Assembly: GCA_019638015.1 (NCBI GenBank)
Contig: JAHBUP010000001.1
Coordinates: forward strand, 2,822,424-2,886,423
Origin: Melioribacteraceae bacterium
Lineage (GTDB): Bacteria > Bacteroidota > Ignavibacteria > Ignavibacteriales > Melioribacteraceae
Reading direction: 5' to 3'
Length of the DNA stretch: 64,000 nucleotides
Below the pieces are notes generated by a model. The model was not told where the DNA came from. It did no database searches and saw only the letters and a list, made by a program, of their open reading frames with translations. A program made the translations under genes and the position numbers. The number at the start of each line of letters is the position of its first letter. The stretch's first letter is position 1. Positions 9,811 to 20,200 of this stretch are shown piece after piece.

Positions 9811-9839
9811 GCCTCGCACGCAGCGGGGCTTTTATTTTT
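9811..9839 (+). terminator. Intrinsic terminator after PocR kinase A
   Basis: The stem GCCTCGC (9811-9817) pairs with GCGGGGC (9823-9829), including one G-U pair, around a five-base loop. A T-rich tract, TTTTATTTTT, follows. It lies 27 bases after the kinase stop codon. Confidence 0.8.
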
Positions 9840-9907
9840 CGATGCAACTATACAAGTAGACACTATGCAAACCTAAATCACCATCTTTCTCCATGAGATT
9901 TTAACCA

Positions 9908-10159
9908 ATGCGAATCACTAAGAAGAATAGCATACCGTTGTATATCCAATTGGCTTTCCGCCGCGCAATTGTTCCCTCATGCAAAAATATAATCGTAGCT
10001 CATAATCACCCCTCAGGAAACCCCGAACCAAGTAACGAAAACATTAACTTAACCGAGAAGCTTGTTGAAGCCGGAAAGATAATTGAGATAAATGTATTTG
10101 ACCATATCATCTTTGCCGAGGGTACATAAACGAGCTTTGTTGAGAAGCGGCTGATATGA
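9908..10159 (+). pseudogene. Truncated radC-like gene (JAB/MPN domain relic, copy B)
   Basis: The frame encodes AFRRAIVPSCKNIIVAHNHPSG, then PEPSNEN and AGKIIEINVFDHIIFAEGT. This is the C-terminal metalloprotease-like domain of RadC, with the HxHPSG signature intact. RadC proteins are normally above 200 residues, so the N-terminal half is missing. A TAA at 10127-10129 interrupts the frame where copy A at 5272 has Tyr. Beyond it the same frame continues as TSFVEKRLI to a TGA at 10157-10159. The RadC-like part begins around 9940. It is a decayed fragment marking the upstream edge of the duplicated PocR-kinase unit. Confidence 0.75.
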
Positions 10160-10238
10160 TTAAATCATAGATTGGGTTCACATGGATGAATAAAAAAAGA
10201 TGGGTGCTCCAATTGTCTACTTTTTTTATCAGTATTTA

Positions 10239-10295
10239 CATAATGAGTTATAAATAATCTTGAATTATTCATATCTTAATACGATAATAAGATAT
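10239..10295 (+). promoter_or_regulatory. Conserved regulatory block upstream of PocR kinase B
   Basis: This is the counterpart of 5416-5473. It keeps TATCTT (10272-10277) and AAGATA (10289-10294) with the same 11-base spacing, including the central TACGATAAT. Flanking DNA is much less similar, so the block looks selected. A promoter or operator role is inferred. Confidence 0.45.
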
Positions 10296-10404
10296 AAAAT
10301 AAAATGATAAATATGGGATTTCTATCGCGATTGTTAGAACATCTCGTTACTAAGGATAGATTAACTAAAAATAGGTGATGTAATTCGGAACAATCATTAC
10401 TGAT

Positions 10405-10504
10405 CATTCAACATATAGTGTGAGTAATTTATTATGGACCACAAATTAGAAGATATTGTAGATGTAAAGTTACTCCAAGAATTACAAGAAAAGTTAAATG
10501 TAAT
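10405..10504 (+). repeat. Direct repeat, copy B (leader and start of PocR kinase)
   Basis: This is the second copy of the 100-base repeat at 5583-5682, with one mismatch at 10418. It covers the leader, ATG and first 23 codons of the second PocR kinase. Confidence 0.9.
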
Positions 10505-13500
10505 CTATTCATTCCCCTCTGCAATTATTGATAATGATGGCAAAGTTCTTACCGCTGTAGCATGGCAAGATATCTGCACTAAATTTCACCGAGTAAACAC
10601 CGAATCAGAAAAAGAATGTATTAAGAGCGATCAATATATTTTAGAACATCTTAATGAAGCTAATCCCGCAGTAAGTTACAAATGCCCTCACGGCCTGGTT
10701 GATAATGCTACTCCTATAATAATTAACGGGAAACATTATGGTAATTTCTTCACCGGTCAGTTTTTTCTTGAAACGAAACCCGACATTGAATTTTTCAGAC
10801 AACAGGCTATAAAGTTTGGATTTGATGAAGTCAGTTACTTAGAAGCAGTTCAAAAAGTACCAATATGGTCAGAAGAAAAATTACACCAATATTTAGATTT
10901 CATTAAAGGGTTTATAGAAATTATTGCCGGAATTGGATTAAAGAATTTAAAGGAGATCGAATCAAATAAGCAATTAGAACTTGCCTATGAAAAGTTACAA
11001 CAGGAGAATGAAGAACGTAAGCAGGCCGAGACAGCATACAACGAATCAAGTCAATTTAACAAGCAAGTAATTAATAATGCACAAGTAGGCATTATCGTTT
11101 ATGACCTTAATCTGAAATATCAGGTTTGGAATCCATTTATGGAGAATATAAGTGGAATACCTGCTTCTGAAGTACTGGGTAAACATCCAATGGAAGTGTT
11201 TCCGTTTTTAAAAGATGTTGGTATGATAGAAATACTTGAGAGAGCGCTAAAAGGTGAAATTATTGAAAGTATTGATTTCCCATTCCATGTAGCGTCAACT
11301 GGCAAAAAAGGTTGGACCTCGGATAAAACCGCACCTTTATGTAATTCCGAAGGCGAAATAATTGGAGCTATAGCTACAGTACGTGATATCACCGAACGCA
11401 AGCGGGCGGAAGATGCGTTGCGGGAAAGTGAAAGAAAAAACAAGGCATGGATTGAGAATTCACCGGTTTGCACTAAAATAGTTGATCTGGATTTTAATCT
11501 TCAATTTATGAGTGAATCTGGAATCAGAGAATTGCGAATTGATAATATCAATGAGTTTTATGGCAAACCTTATCCTTTTTATTTCTATCCTGATTCTTTC
11601 AAAATCCCGATGCGGGATAACCTAAGAAAGGCAAAGGAAACAGGCGAGATCATCACTCAAGAAGCCTCAGTGAATGATATTGAAGGGAACAAATTATGGT
11701 ATCATTCAACCATCGTTCCGGTTAAGAACGATCACGGCATCCTCGACTATTTATTGGTTGTATCACTGGAAACAACTAACCGTAAGAAGGCTGAATTAGC
11801 TTTAATCGAAGCCATAGAAAAAGTCGAAAAAAGTGAAGAAAGATTCAAGCTGGCAATGAAAGCTTCAAATGACGGTTTATTTGACTGGAACCTAATAACT
11901 AATGAAACCTACTACTCTCCTAGATGGAAAAGCATGCTTGGATATAAAGATAATGAACTTCCTAATGATTTCTCAATATGGGAGAATTATACAGATCCGG
12001 ATGATGTAAAAAAAACTTGGGAAATTATACGAAGGCTTATTTCCAAACAAATTGATCGATTTAGTATAGAATTTAAAATGAAACATAAGGATGGGCATTG
12101 GGTGGATATTCTTGCCCGTGCTGAAGCTATTTTTAACGAGAATGGAAAAGCAGTGAGGATAATTGGAACTCATACGGATATTACCGAACGCAAGCAGATA
12201 GAAAATTTACTAATTGAAAATGATAAAAAAGTTAATTCTCTTGTAGAGAAATTTAACATTTCCCAAAATCAAGCGAAGATTGGAAGTTGGGAGTGGGATT
12301 TACAAACCAATAACATATGGTGGTCTGAAGAGACGTACAAAATATTTGGAGTAACTCCTTCTGACTATAAACCCGACTTCGAAACCAATGGAAAGTTCCT
12401 ACACCCTGATGATCAAAAAGAATATGCTTCATCATTCGCAAAATGCTTAGAGTCTGGTGAGGAGCTTAATTTCGATGTAAGATTAATAACACCTTCGGGT
12501 GAAATTAAATACTGTAACGCAAGAGGTAAAGCTAGCTACAACTCTAACAATCAACCAGTAATTTTTAGCGGTGTAATTGCGGATATTACAGAGCGAAAAT
12601 TAGTTGAAAAAAAACTATACGAAAGCGAAGCTAAATATCGTTTACAGTTTCAGAATATGAGTTCCTATAATTCTATTTATGAAGTTGTTACAGACATAGA
12701 GGGCAACCCGTGTGATTTTAGGTTTGTAATGGTAAACCAAGCATATGAAACCTATGTTGGGAAAAGAGCTGCTGATTTAATAGGGAAAACATTATTGGAA
12801 GTTTATCCTGAAACTGAGCAGTATTGGATAGATAAAATGGTAGAAGCTGTTATCACAGAAAAGCCCCTCTATATTGAAAATTATAGCAAGGTTATGAACA
12901 CCTATACCGATATTGAGCTTTACGTACCCCAAAAAGGTCAACTTGCCATGATTAGTTCAAACATCAATGATCGCAAAATTGCTGAAGAAGCCGTGCGAAA
13001 GAGCGAAGCAATAAAAAACGCAATGGTTTCTAATATTAGTGATGTGATAGTCATAATCGACTCAAATGGTATAAATAAATATAAAAGTCCAAATGTCACC
13101 AAATTGTTCGGATGGAATCCTGAAGAACTGGTTGGTAAAAATACGTGGGATAATATTCATCCAGACGATTTGGAAGCCGGACAGAAATTTTTAGGGACAA
13201 TCTTATCTGAGCCCAATGCAACCGGAACAACTGAACTCAGGTACAAACGCAAAGATGGAAATTATGTATGGATAGAAATTAATGTTATAAATCTTTTAGA
13301 TGATAATTATATAAATGGAATTTTGGGAAATTACAAAGACATAACCGAACGCAAGCAAGCCGAGATGGATCTTGAAATGCATAAAAACCACCTCGAAGAG
13401 TTAGTAAAAGTTAGAACTGAAGAATTGGAAAAAGCAAATTATTCATTACAACAAATAGTTGATAAAGAAAAAGAGCTTAATGAAATGAAGTCCAGATTTT

Positions 13501-14168
13501 TATCTACTACATCTCATGAATTTCGAACTCCTTTAACATCAATACTTTCATCTTCAGAACTTATTCAGCGTTTTGGCTCAAAATGGAGCGATGAGAAGAG
13601 GAGCGAACATTTAAATAGGATTATCATATCAGTGGAATACCTAACAAGACTTCTTGATGATATATTAACTCTCAACCGGGCAGATTCAGGAAAGATCAGC
13701 TTTAATCCGGAGAAGTTAAATTTGCACCAGTTTGCAAATGACTGTTTGCTTGATGCTGAGCTTTTAATGACTGATATGCATGAACTTAAGTTTAATTATA
13801 AGTCCAAACAGAATGAATTCCAATTGGATCCGAAACTGATGAAATTTATTTTTAACAACTTACTTTCTAATGCCGCCAAGTATTCTCCTAAAGGAGGTTT
13901 AGTTGAGTTAAATATATCTACGGATAAAAAACGCATCTTAATTGAAGTAAGTGATCAAGGAATTGGAATCCCTTCAGATGAAACAGATAAAATCTTTGAA
14001 TCATTCTACCGAACAAAACATACTAATAATATTGCCGGAACTGGTTTAGGATTAGCAATCGTAAAACGAGCCGTTGATTTGCATGGCGGTGAAATAAAAG
14101 TAGAAAGTGAATTGGGTAAAGGGACTACTTTTACAGTTAAGATTCCAATAGCTGCTGGACTTAGATAA
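10434..14168 (+). CDS. PocR-domain multi-PAS histidine kinase, paralogue B
   Basis: The 1244-residue kinase has the same PocR-type N-terminus as paralogue A (cysteines at 48, 62 and 84), then a short coil and six PAS domains with linkers near residues 320, 449, 582, 718, 844 and 971. HisKA carries SHEFRTPL with His1028 as phospho-acceptor, and the ATPase domain ends in GTGLGLAIV. PAS3 and PAS6 match PAS3 and PAS6 of paralogue A closely, while PAS1, 2, 4 and 5 do not. The cysteine-bearing seventh PAS of A is absent. The protein is therefore a mosaic. No receiver is present. It converges on the minus-strand kinase at 14244 with only 75 bases between them. Confidence 0.9.
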   Translation: MDHKLEDIVDVKLLQELQEKLNVIYSFPSAIIDNDGKVLTAVAWQDICTKFHRVNTESEKECIKSDQYILEHLNEANPAVSYKCPHGLVDNATPIIINGKHYGNFFTGQFFLETKPDIEFFRQQAIKFGFDEVSYLEAVQKVPIWSEEKLHQYLDFIKGFIEIIAGIGLKNLKEIESNKQLELAYEKLQQENEERKQAETAYNESSQFNKQVINNAQVGIIVYDLNLKYQVWNPFMENISGIPASEVLGKHPMEVFPFLKDVGMIEILERALKGEIIESIDFPFHVASTGKKGWTSDKTAPLCNSEGEIIGAIATVRDITERKRAEDALRESERKNKAWIENSPVCTKIVDLDFNLQFMSESGIRELRIDNINEFYGKPYPFYFYPDSFKIPMRDNLRKAKETGEIITQEASVNDIEGNKLWYHSTIVPVKNDHGILDYLLVVSLETTNRKKAELALIEAIEKVEKSEERFKLAMKASNDGLFDWNLITNETYYSPRWKSMLGYKDNELPNDFSIWENYTDPDDVKKTWEIIRRLISKQIDRFSIEFKMKHKDGHWVDILARAEAIFNENGKAVRIIGTHTDITERKQIENLLIENDKKVNSLVEKFNISQNQAKIGSWEWDLQTNNIWWSEETYKIFGVTPSDYKPDFETNGKFLHPDDQKEYASSFAKCLESGEELNFDVRLITPSGEIKYCNARGKASYNSNNQPVIFSGVIADITERKLVEKKLYESEAKYRLQFQNMSSYNSIYEVVTDIEGNPCDFRFVMVNQAYETYVGKRAADLIGKTLLEVYPETEQYWIDKMVEAVITEKPLYIENYSKVMNTYTDIELYVPQKGQLAMISSNINDRKIAEEAVRKSEAIKNAMVSNISDVIVIIDSNGINKYKSPNVTKLFGWNPEELVGKNTWDNIHPDDLEAGQKFLGTILSEPNATGTTELRYKRKDGNYVWIEINVINLLDDNYINGILGNYKDITERKQAEMDLEMHKNHLEELVKVRTEELEKANYSLQQIVDKEKELNEMKSRFLSTTSHEFRTPLTSILSSSELIQRFGSKWSDEKRSEHLNRIIISVEYLTRLLDDILTLNRADSGKISFNPEKLNLHQFANDCLLDAELLMTDMHELKFNYKSKQNEFQLDPKLMKFIFNNLLSNAAKYSPKGGLVELNISTDKKRILIEVSDQGIGIPSDETDKIFESFYRTKHTNNIAGTGLGLAIVKRAVDLHGGEIKVESELGKGTTFTVKIPIAAGLR

Positions 14169-14243
14169 ATTTTACTAGTCACTATTTAATCTTACAGCTC
14201 CAGTTGTTATTTAACAAGTTACCGTAAAATTATTTATACAACC

Positions 14244-15974
14244 TCAGCAAGAGATTACAGGTATAAAAACAATAAAAGTTGTTCCAACGCCAACTTTTGA
14301 TTCAATTTCAATTCTACCCTTATGTAGATCAACCGCATTTTTCACAATTGACAAACCTAATCCCGAACCACTAATAGCCTCAACATTTGAGGCTCTGTAA
14401 AACGTTTCGAAAACTTTTAATAAGTCATTCTCGGGTATTCCTATTCCACTATCCTTAATTCTAATCTCAATTTCTCGGTCATTTGACTTAACTATAAATT
14501 CAATAACTCCACCTTTAGGCGAATACTTAACAGCATTAGAGAATAAATTCTGTAAAATTAAATCTAATTGTTTCTTGTCAAGATTATATTTATCCTTTTC
14601 GCAAATATAAACGTGCCTTATTATATGACTTAAATTGTTCTCCATTACTTGCTCAACTAAATCTTTGCAATAATATTTAAAATCGATTTCTGCAAAATTT
14701 AATTGTTGCTTGCCAGAGTCAGCTCTATTTAGTGTAATCACTTCATCCATTAGCAGAATTAATCTATCAACTGAGTCTTGAATACGGCTTAAATGAAGAT
14801 TAATTTTTTCATCAGAGTGGTTTTTAATATGTCTCTGAATTAATTCTGTTGAAGATAAAATTGCGGTCAAAGGGGTTCTAAATTCATGTGAAGCTGTCGA
14901 AATAAAACGACTTTTTAATTGGTTGAGCTCTTTTTCCTTTGCGAGTGACTCTATAAGCTTTTGTTCTGCCAATTGTTTGAGTTTAACTTCGTTTAGTAAG
15001 GATTTATTCGCCAAATCAAGTTGTTGGGTTCTTGAATTAACTAATTCATGAAGATGCTCTTTATAGTTCTTTAGTTCTGTAATATCCTGGAATATGGCTA
15101 AGAATTTCTCTTCTGAAATTTTCGATGCTGTTACAATAGCCCAAAATTTCTCCCCATTCTTTTTTTTGATTAAGAACTCACCTTTTGCAAAACCCTTTGC
15201 CACTAATTCGTGGAAATGATTTTCGGCTTCTCTGATCATGACTTCATCTACGATATCTGAAATACTTGTAGTGTAGAGTTCAGATTTTGAGTAACCAAGC
15301 ATGTTCTCAATAAATGGATTCGAATCGATATGTTTTCCATTCTGATCAGATACTAGAACACCAACTGAGACATTTTCGACATAACGACGAAATTTATTTT
15401 CACTTTCAGAGAGGGTTTTGTGAGTTCTTTTTGTTTCTGTGATGTCTGAGAATGAAATAAGCAGTTCTAAATTTCCTTCTTCATCGTCAATTTTTATGTT
15501 AAAGAGTTTCCCCTCCAAACGGCAGAACAAATGGGTGTTTAATCTTGTTTTTATTCTCACTTCAATTTGCTTATTTGAAGGACTTTTAAAAAAAGCTTTA
15601 TACCTACTTAAGAACAATTCACGATCTTCCTCTACTAAAAAATCCACAACAGCTTTACCAACAACATCATCCTCAAAATTCGTCATATGATAAAAAGTTG
15701 CATTAGCTTTGGTAATTATCCCAACCTTATTGCATATTAAATAACCAACGGGAGCATTGTGAAATAAAGAATAAAATCTTTCAAAAGAATTATTAATTCG
15801 GCCTTGAGCTTTTAATAATTCTTCATTTTGGATCTCTAGTTCAATTTTATAAACTTGCAGTTCTTGAGCCAGTTTTAGCAGCTGCTCCTGGTTCATGTTT
15901 TCAGGAATAGATTCTATAAACTTAATTCTTTCTTCTGCCTTTGCACGGAGACTTGCTTTATCCATATAGTCCAT
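14244..15974 (-). CDS. Two-PAS sensor histidine kinase
   Basis: The 576-residue kinase starts with a helical segment containing ELQVYKIELEIQNEEL, a motif typical of PAS kinases of this type. PAS1 spans about 65-185 and PAS2 about 195-310. A coiled coil leads to HisKA with SHEFRTPL (His363). The ATPase domain has an N box (NLFSNAVKYS), DSGIGIP and GSGLGLSIV. No receiver or membrane segment is seen. It is the last gene of a minus-strand operon, 14 bases after the kinase at 15989-17278. Its PAS1 resembles that kinase's PAS (shared RYKAFFK), so the two look like a tandem duplication at the N-terminus. A second ATG lies at 15965. Confidence 0.9.
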   Translation of the reverse strand: MDYMDKASLRAKAEERIKFIESIPENMNQEQLLKLAQELQVYKIELEIQNEELLKAQGRINNSFERFYSLFHNAPVGYLICNKVGIITKANATFYHMTNFEDDVVGKAVVDFLVEEDRELFLSRYKAFFKSPSNKQIEVRIKTRLNTHLFCRLEGKLFNIKIDDEEGNLELLISFSDITETKRTHKTLSESENKFRRYVENVSVGVLVSDQNGKHIDSNPFIENMLGYSKSELYTTSISDIVDEVMIREAENHFHELVAKGFAKGEFLIKKKNGEKFWAIVTASKISEEKFLAIFQDITELKNYKEHLHELVNSRTQQLDLANKSLLNEVKLKQLAEQKLIESLAKEKELNQLKSRFISTASHEFRTPLTAILSSTELIQRHIKNHSDEKINLHLSRIQDSVDRLILLMDEVITLNRADSGKQQLNFAEIDFKYYCKDLVEQVMENNLSHIIRHVYICEKDKYNLDKKQLDLILQNLFSNAVKYSPKGGVIEFIVKSNDREIEIRIKDSGIGIPENDLLKVFETFYRASNVEAISGSGLGLSIVKNAVDLHKGRIEIESKVGVGTTFIVFIPVISC

Positions 15975-15988
15975 AATTACTTCTGATT

Positions 15989-17278
15989 TTATTGAGGAAT
16001 TGTAACATAAATTGTTGTCCCCTCACCAAGAACACTTTCAACTTTTAATTCACCATTGAGTAATTGAACAAACTCTTTGCAGATAATCAGTCCCAATCCA
16101 GTCCCCTTTTCATCTTTGGTCCCCCGAACTGAAACTATTTCTCCCGGTTTAAATAATCTGTTCAATATTGTCTCTGGGATTCCAACCCCCTTATCTTTGA
16201 TAATTAATTCAATTGAGTTGCTTTGTAATTTCTTTGTTTGAATAAATATTTCGCCCCCGCTATTTGAATACTTAATGGCATTTCCGATTAAGTTTCTTAG
16301 AATTGTATTAAAAAGATTTACATCAATTTTAATATTGAACACGTCGTTCAATTCGAGCTTAAATTTTACACCTTTAAAATCAGCTGAATTTAAGTGTACT
16401 TTAACAGTTTCATGAATAAGCGAATTTAATTCTACAAGGCTCGGATTTAGAACTAATCTTCCCGTTTGTGCACTCGCCCAGTTTAACAGATTATCTAAAA
16501 GTTCGTAAACGCCTTTTGCAGAATCATAAACTGCGTTAACTAATAGTTTGTTTTGATCATTAAAAGATTCAGATTCATCCTTAAACAGACTTAGCATTCC
16601 CAAGAATCCACTAAATGGACTTCGCAAATCGTGAGCAATAATTGAAAAGAATTTATCTCTATCTTCGTTAAGTTCTTTTAATTGTTTTTCACTTTCTTCT
16701 CTTTTCTGTTGGGCAATTTTTATATCTGTAATATCAAGAATAGTTATGAGGAGTAATGGGGTATTATATTTTCCTAGATTGATACTATCAGAAGATATTT
16801 GTGCGGCTTCGATTCTGACATCAATTACTTTTGAATTGGAGAGAATAAGTTTAGTTTCTACTATTTTATTTAGTGGGTTTTTAAAGAAAGCTTTATATCT
16901 TGCGTTAAACTCATTTCTATTACTTTCTGCGATGAAATAACTGAAAGGTTTGCGAATAATCTCACCTAATGATTTCCCGGTTAAATTACAAAAGGTATCA
17001 TTAGCGTGTGTAATTATTTCATTCTCATCCAATACCAGGTGGCTTACTGGTGTATTATGGTATAAATGATAAAATTGTTGTACTGTTTTATCTAATTGAT
17101 TGCTAATGTTTCGTAATTCTTCATTTTGAAGTTCTAATTCTATTTGGTAGACATGAAAATCGTGAATAATTTTTTGAACCTCATCAAAAGATAAATCTTT
17201 ACGATTTATTTCTACTTGTTGAACAAGTAACTCAGCTTTTTCTTTTAATTCAAGAAGATAATCCTCATTTTTTCTCAC
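15989..17278 (-). CDS. Single-PAS sensor histidine kinase
   Basis: The 429-residue kinase has the N-terminal helix motif HVYQIELELQNEEL, one PAS domain at about 70-185 ending in LDITDIK, and a HisKA domain with AHDLRSPF (His216). The AHDLRSP type differs from the SHEFRTP type of the other kinases here. The ATPase domain has NLIGNAIKYS, DKGVGIP and GTGLGLIIC. It lies 18 bases after the CheB-CheR-PAS gene and 14 bases before the next kinase, so the three are probably co-transcribed. That context suggests it works with the CheB-CheR protein. Confidence 0.9.
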   Translation of the reverse strand: MRKNEDYLLELKEKAELLVQQVEINRKDLSFDEVQKIIHDFHVYQIELELQNEELRNISNQLDKTVQQFYHLYHNTPVSHLVLDENEIITHANDTFCNLTGKSLGEIIRKPFSYFIAESNRNEFNARYKAFFKNPLNKIVETKLILSNSKVIDVRIEAAQISSDSINLGKYNTPLLLITILDITDIKIAQQKREESEKQLKELNEDRDKFFSIIAHDLRSPFSGFLGMLSLFKDESESFNDQNKLLVNAVYDSAKGVYELLDNLLNWASAQTGRLVLNPSLVELNSLIHETVKVHLNSADFKGVKFKLELNDVFNIKIDVNLFNTILRNLIGNAIKYSNSGGEIFIQTKKLQSNSIELIIKDKGVGIPETILNRLFKPGEIVSVRGTKDEKGTGLGLIICKEFVQLLNGELKVESVLGEGTTIYVTIPQ

Positions 17279-17296
17279 GAACTAAATCTCATAATA

Positions 17297-20200
17297 TTAT
17301 CTATTTATTAAGTTGACAGTACCAATAACTCTAGTAGGTTTATCATTTTTATCCCTCTCAACAATTTTACCTTTATCATGAAAGGTTTTCCATGAGCCAT
17401 CTTTGCATTTAATTCTGTATTTACATTCGTACAAATCCTTTTGCCCACTCAAATGATCACGCATTGCGTTCATGGTTTTTTCGTAATCATCCGGATGCAC
17501 TTTGCTTGTCCAAAACTCCAATTCTTGCTCACCTTTAATTTCAGAATAACCAATTAGTTCACTTTTAAGATTGCCGGCTATAACCTTATTAGTCTCAATA
17601 TTCCAATCCCACCATATCAAATCTGATATTTTAAGCGCACTATCCAAGCGCTTATTAATATCTATAATGTATTTAGCATCACTTATAGTTTGAGTAATAT
17701 CATCAAACGTACTATATACCTGATGCGGAGTTGATTCTCCCTCTTTAAAAAGAGGAATTGAATTTATATTAATCCATCGAATACTCTCAGTTTTAGGATT
17801 AAAGACTCCCATTGTTTGACCAAGCACCGGTCTCCCAGACTTTAATGCAATCATTGCAGGATGCACTTCCCCGTTAAATTCTGACCCATCAATTTTTATT
17901 GCTTTCCATCTAGGATCAATTGACGTTCTTCCTAACATTTGATCCAATGTGAGACCTAACAATTCAAACGCAGCATTATTAGCCGAAATTATTTCCCCAT
18001 CTCTGTTTTGATAAACAACTCCTTCGGCCATAGTATCAAACAGCAGTTTATATTCTCGTTCAATTTTTAATGCTTTATCAATAGCCTCGTTTCGTAGCGA
18101 TAAATCTAACATTGTAAAAATGTTGCCCTTGCTGCTGTCAGCAAATTCAAGAGGAGCAACACTTAATAGAATTTGAATTGAAGTACCATCCTTTTTAATC
18201 CATTCAGTTTCCAAAGTAGCTATTCCATGTTTACTGATTTGACCATCAATAAATTTGCCAACAGATTCAAACTCTTCTTCATTTTTATAAAAGTGTTTTG
18301 TACTCCGGTTTATAATTTCAGATCTGGAATAGCCAAGAAACTCGCACATTTTATCATTTACTTCTTCTACAACTCTCTCCTTAACAAGTCCAACACCAAC
18401 CGGAGCAGTTTTATATATACTTTGTAATTTGTTCTCACTACCCAATAAATCGTTCTGAATATTTTTTAGCTTTGTAATGTTTATAAATGTTAAGACTACA
18501 CCGCTGTAAGTATTATTTCCAATTTGGTACGGAAGTACTCTAAGAAAGTACCAATTGCCATCATCTGCTTCTACTTCCAGTTCAATTGGTTTGTGGTTAA
18601 GTTCAACTTCTTTTATTACCCGCCATATATCCACATTCTTCATCATATGAGTAAGGTGATTTACCGGGCGTCCAATATCGTTTAATAATATCTTGAATAT
18701 TTTTTGTATCTCGGGAGTAAACTTTCTTATTTCCAAATTTTCATCTAAAAACAAAGTGCCAATCTGGGTACTCGATAAAAGATTATCGAGATCGTTATTA
18801 AGTTCAGTCAGTTCAATAATCTTACTTTGATACTCTGAATTAACTGTATGTAATTCTTCATTAACAGACTGCAACTCCTCATTGGTACTTTGCAATTCCT
18901 CATTGCTCGCCAGTAATTCCTCATTAGTTGCCTGTAACTCTTCATTTGCGGTTTCTAATTCTTCAATAGTGGCCTGCAGATTTTCACGCGTAAACTGCAG
19001 TTCTTGTTCGAGATCATGAATTCTTTGTTCAGCTTCCAAACTAACATCGTAAACGGTTGCGGCTTCCTTCTGCTGCGGAACTATTGGAGCGGTTGACTCT
19101 TCAATATAAACTATAGCAATTTTCAAATGCCCTTTTTTTGAAGGCAACATTTTCATTCTTAAATCAACATTTTTTATTTCTGCATTTAATGTGGCTCTGA
19201 TGTTTGAATATTTTAATTCATTCCCTGCATGAAAAACTTTTTGCAGTCCGGTAGATATTGGAATTGCCAGTTCCTTAGAAGCCATTTTAGTAATATCATT
19301 GGTTAACTTTCCAATTGGGAGTTTAAAATAGCCGCTTGTATCACCAAGAATATGAAGTATTTCCATCTGTTCATTCACAACAATGGCGGCGGTTATGTAA
19401 TCTTCTGCAACTGATTGTATGATCCGATCTAACAACCTCTCTTCTTCCTGACCTTTAAGAACCGAGGATGAGCCATATAAACGCCTTGAAATAGGGCGAA
19501 CATCAGGCAAAACCGGGAAATCCGCATTATTAATTGTGTGGTGTTTTTTCCCCCTAGATTTGTAAATCTTGAATTTATTGTGAACTGCTTCAAATAAATC
19601 TCCCATTTCACCGGTTGTTTCACTAGTGCCAAGCAGAAGAATACCCTGAGGTTTCAGAGAAAAGTTAAACAGCTCCATAACTTTCCTCTGAAGAATTGGT
19701 TGAAGATAAATCAGCAAATTTCTACAACTGATAAGATCGATATTTGTGAAAGGAGGATCTTTCGCCAGATTATGCTGAGCGAATACTACCATTTCTCTTA
19801 TCGATCTGGCAATCTGATATTTATCATCTCTTTTAACAAAGTATTTAGATAAATACTTCGGGGGCAGATCCGCAGTAATACTTTCTGAATAAAGTCCGGC
19901 GCTTGCATTCATAATTGCATCTCTATCAATATCCGTTGCGAATATTTTAAGATCGCATACTTGACCGCTCTGCTCCATTATCTCTCTGCTTATCATCGCG
20001 ATAGTATATGCTTCTTCACCAGTGGAACATCCGGCAATCCAAAACCTCAATTCCCGGTTTTGCGGATTAGAAATGATAATCGGCAGATAGGTTTCATAAA
20101 TCTCATCAAAGACTTCCTTATCTCTAAAAAAACAGGTAACCCCTATAAGAAGCTCTCTAAATAGTATTACAATTTCGCCGGAATGAGATTCCAATAATCT

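Noticed and set aside
9908..10159. Functional small RadC/JAB protein
   Set aside because: The N-terminal half of the family is missing, a stop codon interrupts the conserved tail, and the same tail appears as a scar upstream of the paralogous kinase. It is better treated as a pseudogene.
18851..18976. CRISPR-like or satellite repeat
   Set aside because: The 21-base period is in frame and encodes coiled-coil heptads in a protein where such repeats are typical; there are no spacers.
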